Positions 20,331-29,558 are shown, numbered from the stretch's first letter. The stretch is DNA of 64,000 nucleotides from JACDAN01 sp963801855 (GCA_963801855.1 CAWDGK010000002.1:496001-560000); one strand, 5' to 3'. A program made the numbers and translations. The notes: generated by a model not told the origin, from the sequence alone.

Positions 20331-20651
20331 CGGCTCCGGCAGGTCGAGCGAGCCCGACTCGACGACGAGCTGCGCCGAAGCGACCGACGCCAGAATCGCA
20401 CTGACGTCCACGCCACGGTGCGCGGGCGCGAACGGACCGAGCCGGCGGGCCGCCTTTTCGAGCTGGCGCTCGCAGCCCGGGCGGTTGGCGCGACCCGCGT
20501 GATGCCAGGCAACGGCTACGTGGACGAGGCCCTGGAAGAAGTCCTTCTCCTCGGGCTCAGCGGCGCGCCAGGCGTCTTCGAGCGACTCGTGCGCCTCGAA
20601 GTACGCGCCCCGCCGGATCAGCTCGAGACCATCGCGCAACCACTCGTCCAC
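20319..20651 (-). CDS. DUF309 family protein
   Basis: A 110-residue helical protein with the DUF309 hallmark GAYFEAHESLEDAWRA followed by FFQGLVHVAVAWHHAGRAN; the HE..E and H residues suggest a metal or phosphate site, but no activity is established. GTG 20651 is the best start (VDEWLRDGLELIRRG). It converges on ccdA with a 12-base overlap and diverges from the pseudo-receiver gene with a 26-base gap. Confidence 0.85.
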   Translation of the reverse strand: MDEWLRDGLELIRRGAYFEAHESLEDAWRAAEPEEKDFFQGLVHVAVAWHHAGRANRPGCERQLEKAARRLGPFAPAHRGVDVSAILASVASAQLVVESGSLDLPEPLRP

Positions 20652-20677
20652 CAGCGGAGTGTTACGCTCGACGCGAC

Positions 20678-20983
20678 GTGGCGACGATCTTGCTGGCCGG
20701 CGTCGACCTCTTCTTTCGCGGCAAGCTCGAGGCGACCCTCGAGGGCCACGCGTTCGTAAGCCGCGAGAGCATCGCGCCGCCCGACCTGGTGATCGCCGAC
20801 ATCGCACGGGTCGATCCCGAGGAGGTCGCAGACAGCTACCCCGACGTCCCGATCCTGGGCTACTCGAACCACACGGACACAGCGGGTCTCCGGCGTGCGC
20901 ATGCCGCCGGATTCGACCAGGTCGTCGTCAAGTCGGCGCTCGTCGAACGCGCCCCTCAGCTGATCGAAGAGCTGATCGCCTAG
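20678..20983 (+). CDS. Stand-alone receiver-like (pseudo-receiver) protein
   Basis: A 101-residue protein with a CheY-like fold: ATILLAGVDLFFRGKLE for strand 1 and helix 1, PDLVIADIARVDPEE with Asp41 at the phospho-acceptor position, PILGYSNHTD with the Ser/Thr position, and FDQVVVKSALVE with Lys85. The acidic pocket is reduced to one Asp (position 10) where two or three are normal, so Mg2+-dependent phosphorylation is doubtful. No output domain. GTG start lies 9 bases after TACGCT. Confidence 0.65.
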   Translation: MATILLAGVDLFFRGKLEATLEGHAFVSRESIAPPDLVIADIARVDPEEVADSYPDVPILGYSNHTDTAGLRRAHAAGFDQVVVKSALVERAPQLIEELIA

Positions 20984-20984
20984 C

Positions 20985-20998
20985 TAGGCTCTCGCACC
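20985..20998 (+). promoter_or_regulatory. Leaderless promoter -10 of ferredoxin gene
   Basis: TAGGCT (20985-20990) lies 8 bases before the GTG start at 20999 in a 15-base gap. Confidence 0.4.
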
Positions 20999-21304
20999 GT
21001 GACGTACATCATCGCCGAGCCCTGTATCGACATCAAAGACCGCTCCTGCGTGGACGTCTGCCCTGTCGACTGCATCCACGAGTTCGAGCGGGTGCTGATC
21101 ATCGATCCGGAGGAGTGCATCGACTGCGGGGCGTGCGAACCCGAGTGCCCGGTCGAGGCGATCTTCCCCGAGGACGCCCTGCCGGACAAGTGGGAGCCCT
21201 TCATCAAGATCAACTACGCGTACGGTGAGGGAGCAGACGTCGTGAACCCGCTCGTGGACGCATATGCGACCGAGCACAACGTCCAGAATCCTCCGCTCGC
21301 CTAG
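20999..21304 (+). CDS. fdxA: 7Fe-type ferredoxin (FdxA family)
   Basis: A 101-residue ferredoxin. The first half has AEPCIDIKDRSCVDVCPVDC, the second ECIDCGACEPECPVEAIFPED, which fit one [3Fe-4S] and one [4Fe-4S] cluster, with the C-terminal extension seen in actinobacterial FdxA (KINYAYGEGADVVNPLVD). It is a low-potential electron carrier; partners are not evident from the neighbours. Confidence 0.94.
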   Translation: MTYIIAEPCIDIKDRSCVDVCPVDCIHEFERVLIIDPEECIDCGACEPECPVEAIFPEDALPDKWEPFIKINYAYGEGADVVNPLVDAYATEHNVQNPPLA

Positions 21305-21357
21305 CGTTAGATCTCGTCACTCGCGGGTACCACGCCCTCGTCGACAAGGAGGGCGTC

Positions 21358-21691
21358 ATGCCGGAAGCATGGAGTGACAAGCGAGAACGGCAGTACGAGC
21401 ACATCAAGGACAGTGCGAAGAAGCAGGGCCGCTCGACGAAGAAGGCCAAGGAGATCGCGGCCCGGACCGTCAACAAGGAGCGGGCACGCGCGGGTGAGGC
21501 GCGCACGTCGTCCCGCACGTCCCGTCAGGACATGTCGTCCGGGCAACGTGGGGGCCAGACGCTCGGGAACGAACCGGCCGAAGGGCCGCACGAAGGAGCA
21601 GCTCTACAACGAGGCCAAGCGCATGGGCATCGACGGCCGCTCCAAGATGAGCAAGCAGCAGCTCCAGCGCGCGGTCGACCGTCGCAAGTAG
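21358..21691 (+). CDS. Plasmid-stabilisation-type small basic protein, frame interrupted
   Basis: The N-terminal ~65 residues (MPEAWSDKRERQYEHIKDSA, then AKEIAARTVNKERAR) and the C-terminal ~40 residues (GRTKEQLYNEAKRMGIDGRS, a Rho-N/SAP-like motif) are both typical of a small basic family annotated as plasmid stabilisation protein. They lie in different frames and join by a net +1 shift near 21550-21560, beside a run of five G (21550-21554). A single inserted base explains it. Strong Shine-Dalgarno AAGGAGGG precedes ATG 21358. Function unknown; probably nucleic-acid binding. Confidence 0.7.
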
Positions 21692-21754
21692 CGAGATTCC
21701 GGTAAGGACTTCTTAACGGTCACACGGGGCCGGGTCACTATTGTTCCCGGCTCC

Positions 21755-22447
21755 GTGCGACCGCAGACCCTCGACCACATCGCCTACTGGCTCGACGACC
21801 GCGACGCCGTCGCGGACTTCGCCACGCAGCATCTCGGAATGCACGTCATCGACAGGACCGACCGGTTCACGCTCGTCGGGGCTGATGCACGCCGTGGGAA
21901 GCTGACGCTCTTCGATGCCGAGGGGCCGCGCGAGCGCGGGGCGCTGAAGCACGTCGCACTACGGGTCAGCGATCTCGACTCGGCGCTCGAAAAGGTGCCG
22001 GGTGAGGTCGAGCGCGAGGACGGCCGCGCCTTCTTCGACGCCGCCGACGGTGTCCGTCTCGGCCTGGTCGAGGCTCCGACCGACAGCGAGTACGACCTCG
22101 ACCACGTCGCGCTCTTCTCGGCTGATCCCGAGGCGACCGCCCGGCGATACTTGGACTACGGCTTCCACCCGGCCGAAGCCGGCGCGAACGGGGTGCCGCG
22201 AGTGGAGGTGTCCGGCGCCTACGTGGAGTTCCACGAAGGCGATCCGGGCGATCCGGAGCAGCCGATCCTGAACCACCTCGCGGTGCTGGTCGATTCGGCA
22301 GAGGAGCATCAGAGCGGTGCGGCCGCGCTCGACATCGAGGTTCAGGACTTCGTGGACGCTCCGAACACGCTCGCCGTCTTCGTCTGGCTTCCCGAGCGCG
22401 TCCGGCTCGAGTACGTCGAGCACAAGCCGACGTTCTCGCTGACATAG
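21755..22447 (+). CDS. VOC (glyoxalase/dioxygenase) superfamily protein, two-module
   Basis: A 230-residue protein made of two VOC modules: LDHIAYWLDDRDAVADFATQ begins the first and LDHVALFSADPEATARRYLD the second, each followed by the beta strands of the fold; HIAY, HVAL, NHLAV and RLEYVE supply His and Glu residues that could bind a metal. Substrate unknown. GTG start; TATTGT lies 10 bases upstream. It abuts the following flavoprotein gene, suggesting one transcript. Confidence 0.82.
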   Translation: MRPQTLDHIAYWLDDRDAVADFATQHLGMHVIDRTDRFTLVGADARRGKLTLFDAEGPRERGALKHVALRVSDLDSALEKVPGEVEREDGRAFFDAADGVRLGLVEAPTDSEYDLDHVALFSADPEATARRYLDYGFHPAEAGANGVPRVEVSGAYVEFHEGDPGDPEQPILNHLAVLVDSAEEHQSGAAALDIEVQDFVDAPNTLAVFVWLPERVRLEYVEHKPTFSLT

Positions 22448-23475
22448 CGGCCCTCTCGATTGCCGGCGGGGGCATGGCCGGCCTGGTGGCCGCCGCGCGG
22501 GCGCGCGAGCTCGGCGCGGAAGCCGTCGTCTACGAGAAGGGTACGAGGGCGGGCGGCTCGATGCTCTTCTCCAGCGGCTTCGCGTGGCGATACCGCTCGG
22601 CCGAGATCTTTCAGGAGCAGTGCCCTGGAGGCGACCCGGCCCTCCAGCACCTGATTCTCGACCGATTCGACGACGCGCTCGACTGGCTCGAGTCACTCGG
22701 AGTCGAGCTTCTCACGCGAGACACGGGCAACCCGCTGACCACCGGTGGGAGGTTCGATCCGCGGCAGCTCGTCGAGACGCTCGCCCGGGATGTCCGCCTG
22801 GGAGAAACGACAGAGGACCCGACGATCCTCGCGACCGGAGGGTTCCCCGTCCGACTGGCGCGAGAACGGCAACTCCTCCTTCGCGCCAATCCGTGGAGTG
22901 AGGGTGACGGCCTCGACCTCGCGGTCGGGCGGGGCGCCGCAACCGCAGGCGACCTCGAGGAGTTCTACGGGCGGGCGATGCCGGCCGTCGACCACCTGGC
23001 CGAAGAGGACTTTGTCCGGCTCAGCCAGCTCTACGGACGGCACGCGGCGGTGACCTCGCTCGACGGGTCGGAACGATTCGAGGGCGAGGCAACGTGGTCG
23101 GAGGTCGACCTCCCGCAGCAGATCGCGCGCTGGCCGGGCGGTCGCGCCTGGTACACGGTCGAGCGCGAGGCGCTGGACGCTCGGGTTCGTGAACGCACGG
23201 TTCGCGAGATGGTCGAGGACGCGCGGGCGGCGGGCGCCGAGGTGCGCGACGAGGACGGTCGAACCTCCGTGCTCGTGCGCGCCGCGGTCACCCAGACCCT
23301 CGGCGGCATCCATGTCGACGAGCGGGCGCGCGTGCTCGGAGCCGATGGCGCGCCGGTGGACGGGCTCTATGCGGCCGGAGTCGACATCGGCGGGATCTCG
23401 AGCGGCGGCTGGTCGAGCGGCCTCGCCACGGCCCTCGTCTTCGGTGTCGTGGCCGCCGAGTCCGCGCTCAGTTAG
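22444..23475 (+). CDS. FAD-dependent fumarate-reductase-type flavoprotein
   Basis: The dinucleotide-binding motif SIAGGGMAGLVAAARARELG and the acceptor Glu in AVVYEKGTRAGGSM are clear, as is the C-terminal FAD contact LYAAGVDIGGISSGGWSSGL. It belongs to the succinate dehydrogenase/fumarate reductase flavoprotein family but is short (~340 residues). The first ATG (22474) falls inside the GxGxxG motif, so the true start is upstream; no ATG/GTG/TTG is available there. ATA at 22444 overlaps the previous TAG stop as ATAG and would give the correct N-terminus. Substrate unknown. Confidence 0.75.
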   Translation: MAALSIAGGGMAGLVAAARARELGAEAVVYEKGTRAGGSMLFSSGFAWRYRSAEIFQEQCPGGDPALQHLILDRFDDALDWLESLGVELLTRDTGNPLTTGGRFDPRQLVETLARDVRLGETTEDPTILATGGFPVRLARERQLLLRANPWSEGDGLDLAVGRGAATAGDLEEFYGRAMPAVDHLAEEDFVRLSQLYGRHAAVTSLDGSERFEGEATWSEVDLPQQIARWPGGRAWYTVEREALDARVRERTVREMVEDARAAGAEVRDEDGRTSVLVRAAVTQTLGGIHVDERARVLGADGAPVDGLYAAGVDIGGISSGGWSSGLATALVFGVVAAESALS

Positions 23476-23659
23476 CGACGGCCTGGAGGTACGCGCAGCG
23501 GCGGTCGTCGCCCGGCAGCGGCGACGGGGAGAGCCGCGTCACCTCCATGCGGCCTTCCTCTTCGTCGAGCACGGCTCCGACCGCAGGCGGCTCGCCGTCT
23601 CGCTCGCGCAACTCGTAGCCGGTCGGCTTCCAGACGAACAGGAGGTACTTGTCGGGCAT
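23468..23659 (-). CDS. Small hypothetical protein, 63 aa
   Basis: Unrecognised small soluble protein beginning MPDKYLLFVWKPTGYELRER, with a patterned beta-strand start and a C-terminal CAYLQAVAN. It overlaps the flavoprotein 3' end by 8 bases and lies just upstream (same strand) of nothing else obvious. The good start codon, sensible composition and gap-filling position support a real gene. Confidence 0.55.
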   Translation of the reverse strand: MPDKYLLFVWKPTGYELRERDGEPPAVGAVLDEEEGRMEVTRLSPSPLPGDDRRCAYLQAVAN

Positions 23660-23670
23660 GCGCGGGAACC

Positions 23671-24459
23671 CTAACCGCGGGCGGTGTAGGGCGGAAGCGT
23701 GATGCGCACCGCGGTGCCGCCCTCGTCCGAGCTTCGCTCGACGTCGACGCGTCCCTGAAGCGTCCGTGCTCGCTCTTCGAGGGCCTCGAAGACCCGTCGT
23801 CGGCGCTCGCCGGACCCGTCGTCTGTGATCAGGGTCTCCACACTGCCGCCGCCCGCGTCGCCGATCGTGACCGCGATCCGCGTCGGTGGCCCACGTCGGA
23901 TCGCCGCGTCGAGCGATTCCCGGATCATCTGGTAGAGGACGATTTGCGCCCGCTCGGCGAGAGCCTCCGCCGCCTCGACGTCGAGGTCGATTCGAACCTT
24001 GTGTGACAGGCCGACCTGGTCGGCGAGTGCCTGGACTGCCGGGCCGAAGCCCTGGTCGCGAAGCACGACCGGCTCGAGCGCGAACGAGAGATTTCGGAGC
24101 TCCCGGATCGTCTCGCGCTGCCGGGAGACGGACCTGCCGAGGACGTCCTTCGCGTCGTCGTACCGCCCACTCTCGATTGCCGCCACGACACCGTCCAGCA
24201 TCAACGCGATGCCCGACATGGACTGGACGGGCCCGTCGTGGAGAAACAGGGCAAGGCGCCGGCGCTCGTCCTGCTCGGCGGTGATCAGCTGATCGGCGTT
24301 TCGGGACCGCTCGGCCTCCTGTTCCTGTCGGCGGAGGAGGAGGACCGCGAGGGCCGCAGCCGCCACGACTCCGGCTCCGAGCCCGCAGTACGCCAGCAGC
24401 CTGACGTCGAGGGCAAGCCCGAGCAGGGCGACGATCGCGGCGAATGCCACGGCCGCCAC
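23671..24459 (-). CDS. Sensor histidine kinase, DegS/NarX type (HisKA_3)
   Basis: Two N-terminal membrane helices (AAVAFAAIVALLGLAL and LLAYCGLGAGVVAAAALAVLLL) without a large sensor domain, then HisKA_3 with the phosphorylated His in ERRRLALFLHDGPVQSMSG, and a HATPase_c domain. The N-box reads QMIRESLDAAIRRG where EALTNAxKH is usual, so the Mg-binding Asn is missing; the G1 box is DDGSGE. Catalytic strength is therefore uncertain. GTG 24459 starts 14 bases after the response-regulator stop, so the pair is one operon. Confidence 0.85.
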   Translation of the reverse strand: MAAVAFAAIVALLGLALDVRLLAYCGLGAGVVAAAALAVLLLRRQEQEAERSRNADQLITAEQDERRRLALFLHDGPVQSMSGIALMLDGVVAAIESGRYDDAKDVLGRSVSRQRETIRELRNLSFALEPVVLRDQGFGPAVQALADQVGLSHKVRIDLDVEAAEALAERAQIVLYQMIRESLDAAIRRGPPTRIAVTIGDAGGGSVETLITDDGSGERRRRVFEALEERARTLQGRVDVERSSDEGGTAVRITLPPYTARG

Positions 24460-24472
24460 GAGCGTGGTGCTG

Positions 24473-25129
24473 CTAGTCGATGATCGCTTCGCGAAGCGCA
24501 ATCGCGACCGCGTGCGTCCGGGTGTCCGCCTCGAGCTTCGTGAGGATGTGGCGCACGTGGCTCTTGACGGTCTCCTGGCTGATGAACAGTCGCGCGGCCA
24601 CGTCGGCGTTCGACATGCCGTCGGCGAGGAGCTGGAGGATCTCGCGCTCCCGGCCGGTGAGCATGTCGTCGCCCTTGCCCGGGAGGAATGCCGGCATGAG
24701 CGCCGGATCGACGTAGCCGTCCCCGGCCGAGACCTTCTCGATCGCCTTGACGAGGCTCGCGTGCGGCGCCTCCTTGAGGATGTAGCCCTTGGCCCCCGAT
24801 TCAAGGCCGCGGCTCAGGAGACTGCGCTCGCTGTACGCGGTGAAGATCAACACTGCAGTGTCGGGCACCTTCTCGGTCAGCAGCTTGGTGGCTTCGAGCC
24901 CGTCCATGCCCGGCATGCGCACGTCCATGATCACGACCTGGGGCTTGCGCCTCTGGGCGAGCGAGACCGCCGAGGCGCCGTCCGAAGCCTCGCCGATGAC
25001 GCGGATATGCGACGCCCGGGACAGGGACAGGCGGAGCCCTTCGCGTACGACCTCGTGGTCGTCGACGATCAGGCAGGTGATCTCGGCGGGGCCTTCGGCG
25101 GAGCCGTCGGCGGGGGAATCCTGAGCCAC
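24473..25129 (-). CDS. NarL/LuxR-family response regulator
   Basis: A 218-residue regulator: receiver with acidic pocket LIVDDHEVVREGL, phospho-acceptor Asp in VVIMDVRMPGMDG, Thr/Ser switch in LIFTAYSE and Lys in GYILKEAP, then a LuxR-type HTH (MLTGREREILQLLADGMSNA, then ISQETVKSHVRHILTKL). It should be phosphorylated by the kinase encoded immediately downstream. Its target genes cannot be told. Confidence 0.95.
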   Translation of the reverse strand: MAQDSPADGSAEGPAEITCLIVDDHEVVREGLRLSLSRASHIRVIGEASDGASAVSLAQRRKPQVVIMDVRMPGMDGLEATKLLTEKVPDTAVLIFTAYSERSLLSRGLESGAKGYILKEAPHASLVKAIEKVSAGDGYVDPALMPAFLPGKGDDMLTGREREILQLLADGMSNADVAARLFISQETVKSHVRHILTKLEADTRTHAVAIALREAIID

Positions 25130-25177
25130 GGGCGACGAATTCTAGGGCGCGGGCGGAAATTCCTGTTTGACGCTCGC

Positions 25178-26074
25178 TCAGACGGCAAGCGTGAGTTGCT
25201 CATCGTGCTGCGTTCCATCGAGCTTCCGGCGCCTACGATCCCTGACCCCGAGCTCTTTCGAAAGGGCGGCGACTCGCTGCCGGACAGGCTTCGTCTCCTT
25301 GCTCGGGAGATAGGCGCGGCCGCTGTAGAGCTCGAGGAGATGCGGCAGCTGGTCCGGGAAATCCTCCGCGACGTGCTCGAGAAAGTGCTCGCGCGTGCCG
25401 GGCTTCAGGAACAGCAGGTTCGTCCAAACCCCGGTCGCGCCGGCCTCCCTCGCTGCCTTGACGACTTCGCGCAGCTGCTCCGGCCTGTCGGAGATCCCGG
25501 GCAGGATCGGCGCCATGCCGACTCCGACCCTGATGCCGGCGTCGACCAGCTCCTTCACTGCGCGCAACCGCTGCCGGGGGTGAGCGGTGCTCGGCTCGGT
25601 CTTCCGCCAGACCTCCTCGTCGAGTGTCGGGATCGAGAACGTGATGCCGACGCTCGCCCGCTTCGCCGCCTCCACGAGGACGTCGACGTCGCGCACGATC
25701 ATCGGCCCCCGGGTGATGAGGCGCAGCGGGTTGGAGAACTCCGCAAGCGCCTGGAGGCAAGCGCGGGTGAGCCGGTACCGGCCCTCGGCGGGCTGGTAGG
25801 GATCGGTAGCGGCCCCGATCGCCACGGTGTCGCCTTCCCACGATCGGCGCGCGAGCTCCCGACGGAGGACCTCGGCGATGTTCGTCTTGACCCGGATCGA
25901 CGTGCCGTACCGCTCGTCGGACGGACGCTCGGCGCGCTGCTCGAACGCCCGGACGTAACAGAACGTGCAGCGGTGCACGCACCCCATGTACGGGTTCAGG
26001 GACCACCCGAACGCCATCCCCTTGACGCGGTTCAAGGCGCTGCGGCAGGGCTCCTCCCGGTACTCGACGGTCAC
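25178..26074 (-). CDS. Radical SAM protein, Rv2578c/SplB-like
   Basis: A 298-residue radical SAM enzyme with the [4Fe-4S]-binding CVHRCTFCYVRAFEQR (CxxxCxxC), the following GAATDPYQPAEGRYRLTR and ITRGPMIVRDVDVL typical of the Rv2578c family, which resembles spore photoproduct lyase. The reaction is not known. GTG 26074 lies 8 bases after TAGTAT on the minus strand, a leaderless arrangement. It is divergent from the CNNM gene. Confidence 0.88.
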   Translation of the reverse strand: MTVEYREEPCRSALNRVKGMAFGWSLNPYMGCVHRCTFCYVRAFEQRAERPSDERYGTSIRVKTNIAEVLRRELARRSWEGDTVAIGAATDPYQPAEGRYRLTRACLQALAEFSNPLRLITRGPMIVRDVDVLVEAAKRASVGITFSIPTLDEEVWRKTEPSTAHPRQRLRAVKELVDAGIRVGVGMAPILPGISDRPEQLREVVKAAREAGATGVWTNLLFLKPGTREHFLEHVAEDFPDQLPHLLELYSGRAYLPSKETKPVRQRVAALSKELGVRDRRRRKLDGTQHDEQLTLAV

Positions 26075-26136
26075 GTGACTCCATACTAGAACGTATGTTC
26101 GCTCGCGCGCGAGCCGGGCGCCGTCTGCACCGTCCC

Positions 26137-26142
26137 TATAAT
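26137..26142 (+). promoter_or_regulatory. Consensus -10 TATAAT upstream of CNNM gene
   Basis: A perfect TATAAT lies in the divergent gap, 11 bases before TTG 26154. No convincing -35 is seen. It is the only perfect -10 hexamer noticed next to a gene start in the window. Confidence 0.5.
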
Positions 26143-26153
26143 CCGGTCAGCCC

Positions 26154-27512
26154 TTGGACGACGACCGCCACCTAGTACCCGAGCCCGGGTAGGCCGGGCT
26201 TGAAGCGATCTCCTCCGAATCGTCGTCGATTCTCCTGCTCGTGCTGGGGAATGCGATCTTCGTAGCCGCCGAGTACGCGCTCGTCACAGCGCGGCGGAAC
26301 TCGCCTGCAGGAGCTGGCGGACAGCGGGCCGCGCGGGCGCCAAGCATGCGCTCGAGCTGATGGACAACCCGGTGCGCTTCATCAGCACCGTGCAGGTCGG
26401 GATCACGATCGCCGGCATCGCGATGGGCGCCATCGGCCAGCCGCTCGTCTCGGACTGGTTCGACTTCGTCCAGTCGGAGACCGTGGCGTTCCTGATCGCC
26501 TTTCTGTTCCTGACCTTCCTGAGCGTCTCCCTCGGTGAGCTCGTGCCGAAGGCGATCGCGCTTGCAGCGGGCCGAGCGCCTGGCGATCGCGCTCGCCTGG
26601 CCGATCGACCTTCTCGGACGCGTCACGCATCCGCTCGTCTGGCTCCTCCAGGTCTCCGCGAACGCGGTCGTCCGGCTCTTCGGCATCGAGCCGGCGCCCG
26701 ACGGGGATCATCGTCAACACGCGCGAGGACATCAGGGCGTTCGTCGCGGAGGCCGGCGAGACCGGCGTCGTCGAGGGCGTCGAGCAGGAGGTCCTGCTAC
26801 GCCGCCTTCAAGTTCGCCGACAAGGAAGTTCACGACGTGATGGTTCATCGCCCCGAGGTGGTGGCGATCTCGGTCGCACTCCCGCCGCGGGAGTGCCTTG
26901 CCGCCGTGATCACGTCTCCGTACACGCGGTATCCCGCCTACCGCGAGTCCGTCGACCAGATCGTCGGAATCCTCCACGTCCGCGACCTGTTCTCGGCGCT
27001 CTACGAGCGGGGCATCGACAACGTCGTGATCGAGGATCTCCTCCGCAAGCCCTACTTCGTGCCGGAGACGAAGGATCTCGCCGCGCTGCTCGCGGAGTTC
27101 CGGGCGCAGAACCAGCACATGGCGCTCGTGGTCGACGAGTACGGCTCGATGCAGGGCATCGTGACCCTGGAGGACGTCCTCGAGGAGATCGTCGGCGAGA
27201 TCGAGGACGAGTACGACCTCCCGGACGAGTCGCTGGAGCGGATCGACGAGCGTACGATCCGCGTCGACGGCACCTTCCCGATCGACGATTTCAACGAGCA
27301 GTTCGAGCGTCGACATGCCCGACGACGACTACCACACGCTCGCCGGGTTCGTCTTCGGCCAGCTCGGTCGCGCGCCCGAGGCCGGCGACGAGGTCACCTG
27401 GAACGGGCTCCGGTTCAACGTCATCGAGGTCGAGGGCACTCGCATCGGGCAGCTCCAGGTGGAGTTCATCTCGGAGGAGGAGGTCGAGGCGGCCTCCGCG
27501 GAGTCCGCCTGA
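26154..27512 (+). pseudogene. CNNM/CorC (HlyC) family membrane protein, multiply interrupted
   Basis: Pieces of one CNNM-CBS-CorC_HlyC protein lie in three frames: membrane part (FVAAEYALVTARR, VGITIAGIAMGAIGQPLVSD, SLGELVPKAIAL, ERLAIALAWPIDLLGRVTHP), two CBS domains (RYPAYRESVDQIVGILHVRD and MALVVDEYGSMQGIVTLEDV) and the C-terminal CorC_HlyC domain (HTLAGFVFGQLGRAP). Joining them needs six net +1 shifts near 26298, 26330, 26562, 26704, 26796 and 27305, plus reading past TAG 26190-26192. The family is linked to Mg2+/Na+ transport. Conserved motifs between breaks argue for recent decay or base-calling insertions. Confidence 0.8.
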
Positions 27513-27517
27513 CGCCT

Positions 27518-29558
27518 CTGCGCGGCTTCGCCGGCGCCGAGGCGGCCGAACGGCCGCGTCTCTCCGGTTCGCCCCGGCCCGAGCGGCTGGAGCTCCCTCT
27601 CGACACGCTCGACGGTGTCGGGCCGACCGTCAAGAAACGCCTTGCCACGCTTGGGCTGCGGACGATCAGGGACGCCCTCGAGTACCGCCCGCGCCGCTAC
27701 GAGCCTGCAGCCCCGGAGCGGACGATCGTCGAGCTCTTCGGCGAGGACGAGGCGGCGATCGCCGGGGAGGTGCGAAGCGTCCGGGTGCAACGGGGCCGCA
27801 GGGTGCAACTGGTCAAAGCCCGCGTCGCGGACGAGACCGGCGAGATCACCGCGATCTGGTTCAACCAGGCCTGGCTCGTGGACCGCCTCAAGCCGGGAAC
27901 CCAGGTCCGCTTGCGCGGAAACCTGAAGGGGAGCGACTTCACGGTCAAGTCGTACGACCTGAACGGCGGCTCGGCGACGGCGGACTTTGCCCCCGTCTAC
28001 CCGGCGAGCGAGGAGATCACGGTCAAGAAGCTGCGCGAGGTGGTCGGCAAGGCGCTCGAGTACGCGCGGGAGGTCGTCGACCCGATGCCGGCCGCGGTCA
28101 AGGCACAGGAACGGCTGCCGGCCCGCGCGGATGCCGTCGTGGCTCTCCACCGCCCGTCGAGCGAGGCCGACGGCGAGCGCGCGCGGAGGCGGCTGGCCTT
28201 CGACGAGCTCCTCGCGCTGCAGCTCGGGCTGGCGCGCCGGCGGAGAGGCCGGGACGTGGAGCGGGCGGCGGCGCTCGGCGCGCCCGGCGAGCTCGTGGAG
28301 CGATACCGCTCGGTGCTGCCCTTCCAGCTCACCCCGGATCAGGAGAGTGCGATCGCGGAGATCGACGGGGACCTGGCCGGTGAACGGCCGATGGAACGGC
28401 TCTTGCAGGGCGACGTCGGCTCCGGCAAAACCGTCGTCGCGCTCTACGCGCTCCTGCGTGCGGTCGAAGCGGAGAGGCGGGGTGCGCTGATGGCGCCGAC
28501 CGAGACCCTTGCGGAGCAGCACTTCCTCACCCTCGAGCCGATCTGCGCCCAGCTCGGCGTGCCCGTCGCCCTGCTGACGCGGTCGGTCAAGCACGAGGTG
28601 GCGCACGGCGCAGATCGTGGTCGGGACGCACGCGCTGATCCAGGAGGGCGTCGACCTCGGAGACCTGGGTGTCGCCGTCATCGACGAGCAGCACCGGTTC
28701 GGCGTCGAGCAACGAAAGGCACTGACGACGGGCCGCCGACCGCATGTCCTGCACATGACGGCAACCCCGATCCCGCGAACCCTGGCGCTGACCGTCTACG
28801 GCGACCTGTCGGTGACGGAGATCGCGAAGCCGCCGGCGAACCGGAAGCCGATCGAGACGGCGTGGGTGACCGAAGACCGCTCGAGCGCCGCGTACAACCG
28901 GCTCCGGAAGCATCTGGACGACGGCCGGCAGGCGTACGTCGTCTGTCCGCTGATCGAGGAGTCCGAGACGAGTCTTGCGCGCGCGGCCGAGCGAGAGGCG
29001 GAACGGCTGCGGAACGGCGAGCTGCGGGGCTACAGGGTCGGGCTGCTCCACGGCCGGCTGAAGACCGACGAGCGGCGGGCGCTGATGGCCCAGTTCAAGG
29101 CGGGTGAGCTCGACGTCCTGGTCGCGACGACCGTGATCGAGGTCGGCGTGGACGTCCCGAACGCGACGATCATGATCGTGCAGGAGGCCGACCGGTTCGG
29201 CCTGGCGCAACTCCATCAGCTGCGCGGGCGCGTCGGGCGTGGGGCGGAGCAGTCGTACTGCCTGCTCGTCTCACGGGCGAAGGAGGAGCTGACGGACGCC
29301 GCGCAGGCCCGGCTCGAGGCTCTCGTGCGTACGACGGACGGCTTCGAGCTGGCCGAGGTCGATCTGGAGCTCCGCGGGGAGGGACAGCTGCTTGGAACGA
29401 GGCAGGCCGGCCTCTCGGAATTCCGCTTCACACGCCTTCGAGCTGACCGCGACCTCCTCGAGCGCGCCCGCGAGATCGCGGAGGGGCTCGTGGATTACGA
29501 GGGACCGTTCAACGACGAGGTCGACCGCCTCTTCGCCGACCGCGAGCTGGCGGCGTAA
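27518..29558 (+). CDS. recG: ATP-dependent DNA helicase RecG, frame interrupted, probable CTG start
   Basis: RecG reverses stalled replication forks and migrates branched DNA. Wedge domain LDTLDGVGPTVKKRLATLGL, OB fold, then helicase with Walker A GDVGSGKTVVALYALL, TETLAEQHF, DEQHRFGVEQR, TATPIPRTLALTVYG and TTVIEVGVDVPNATI, and QLRGRVGRG. The frame breaks at ~28606 between LLTRSVKHEVAHG and AQIVVGTHALIQEG; a stretch of several residues present in other RecG proteins also seems lost there, so a small deletion is likely. No ATG/GTG/TTG occurs before the wedge domain; CTG 27518, 5 bases after the CNNM stop, fits. Confidence 0.88.
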
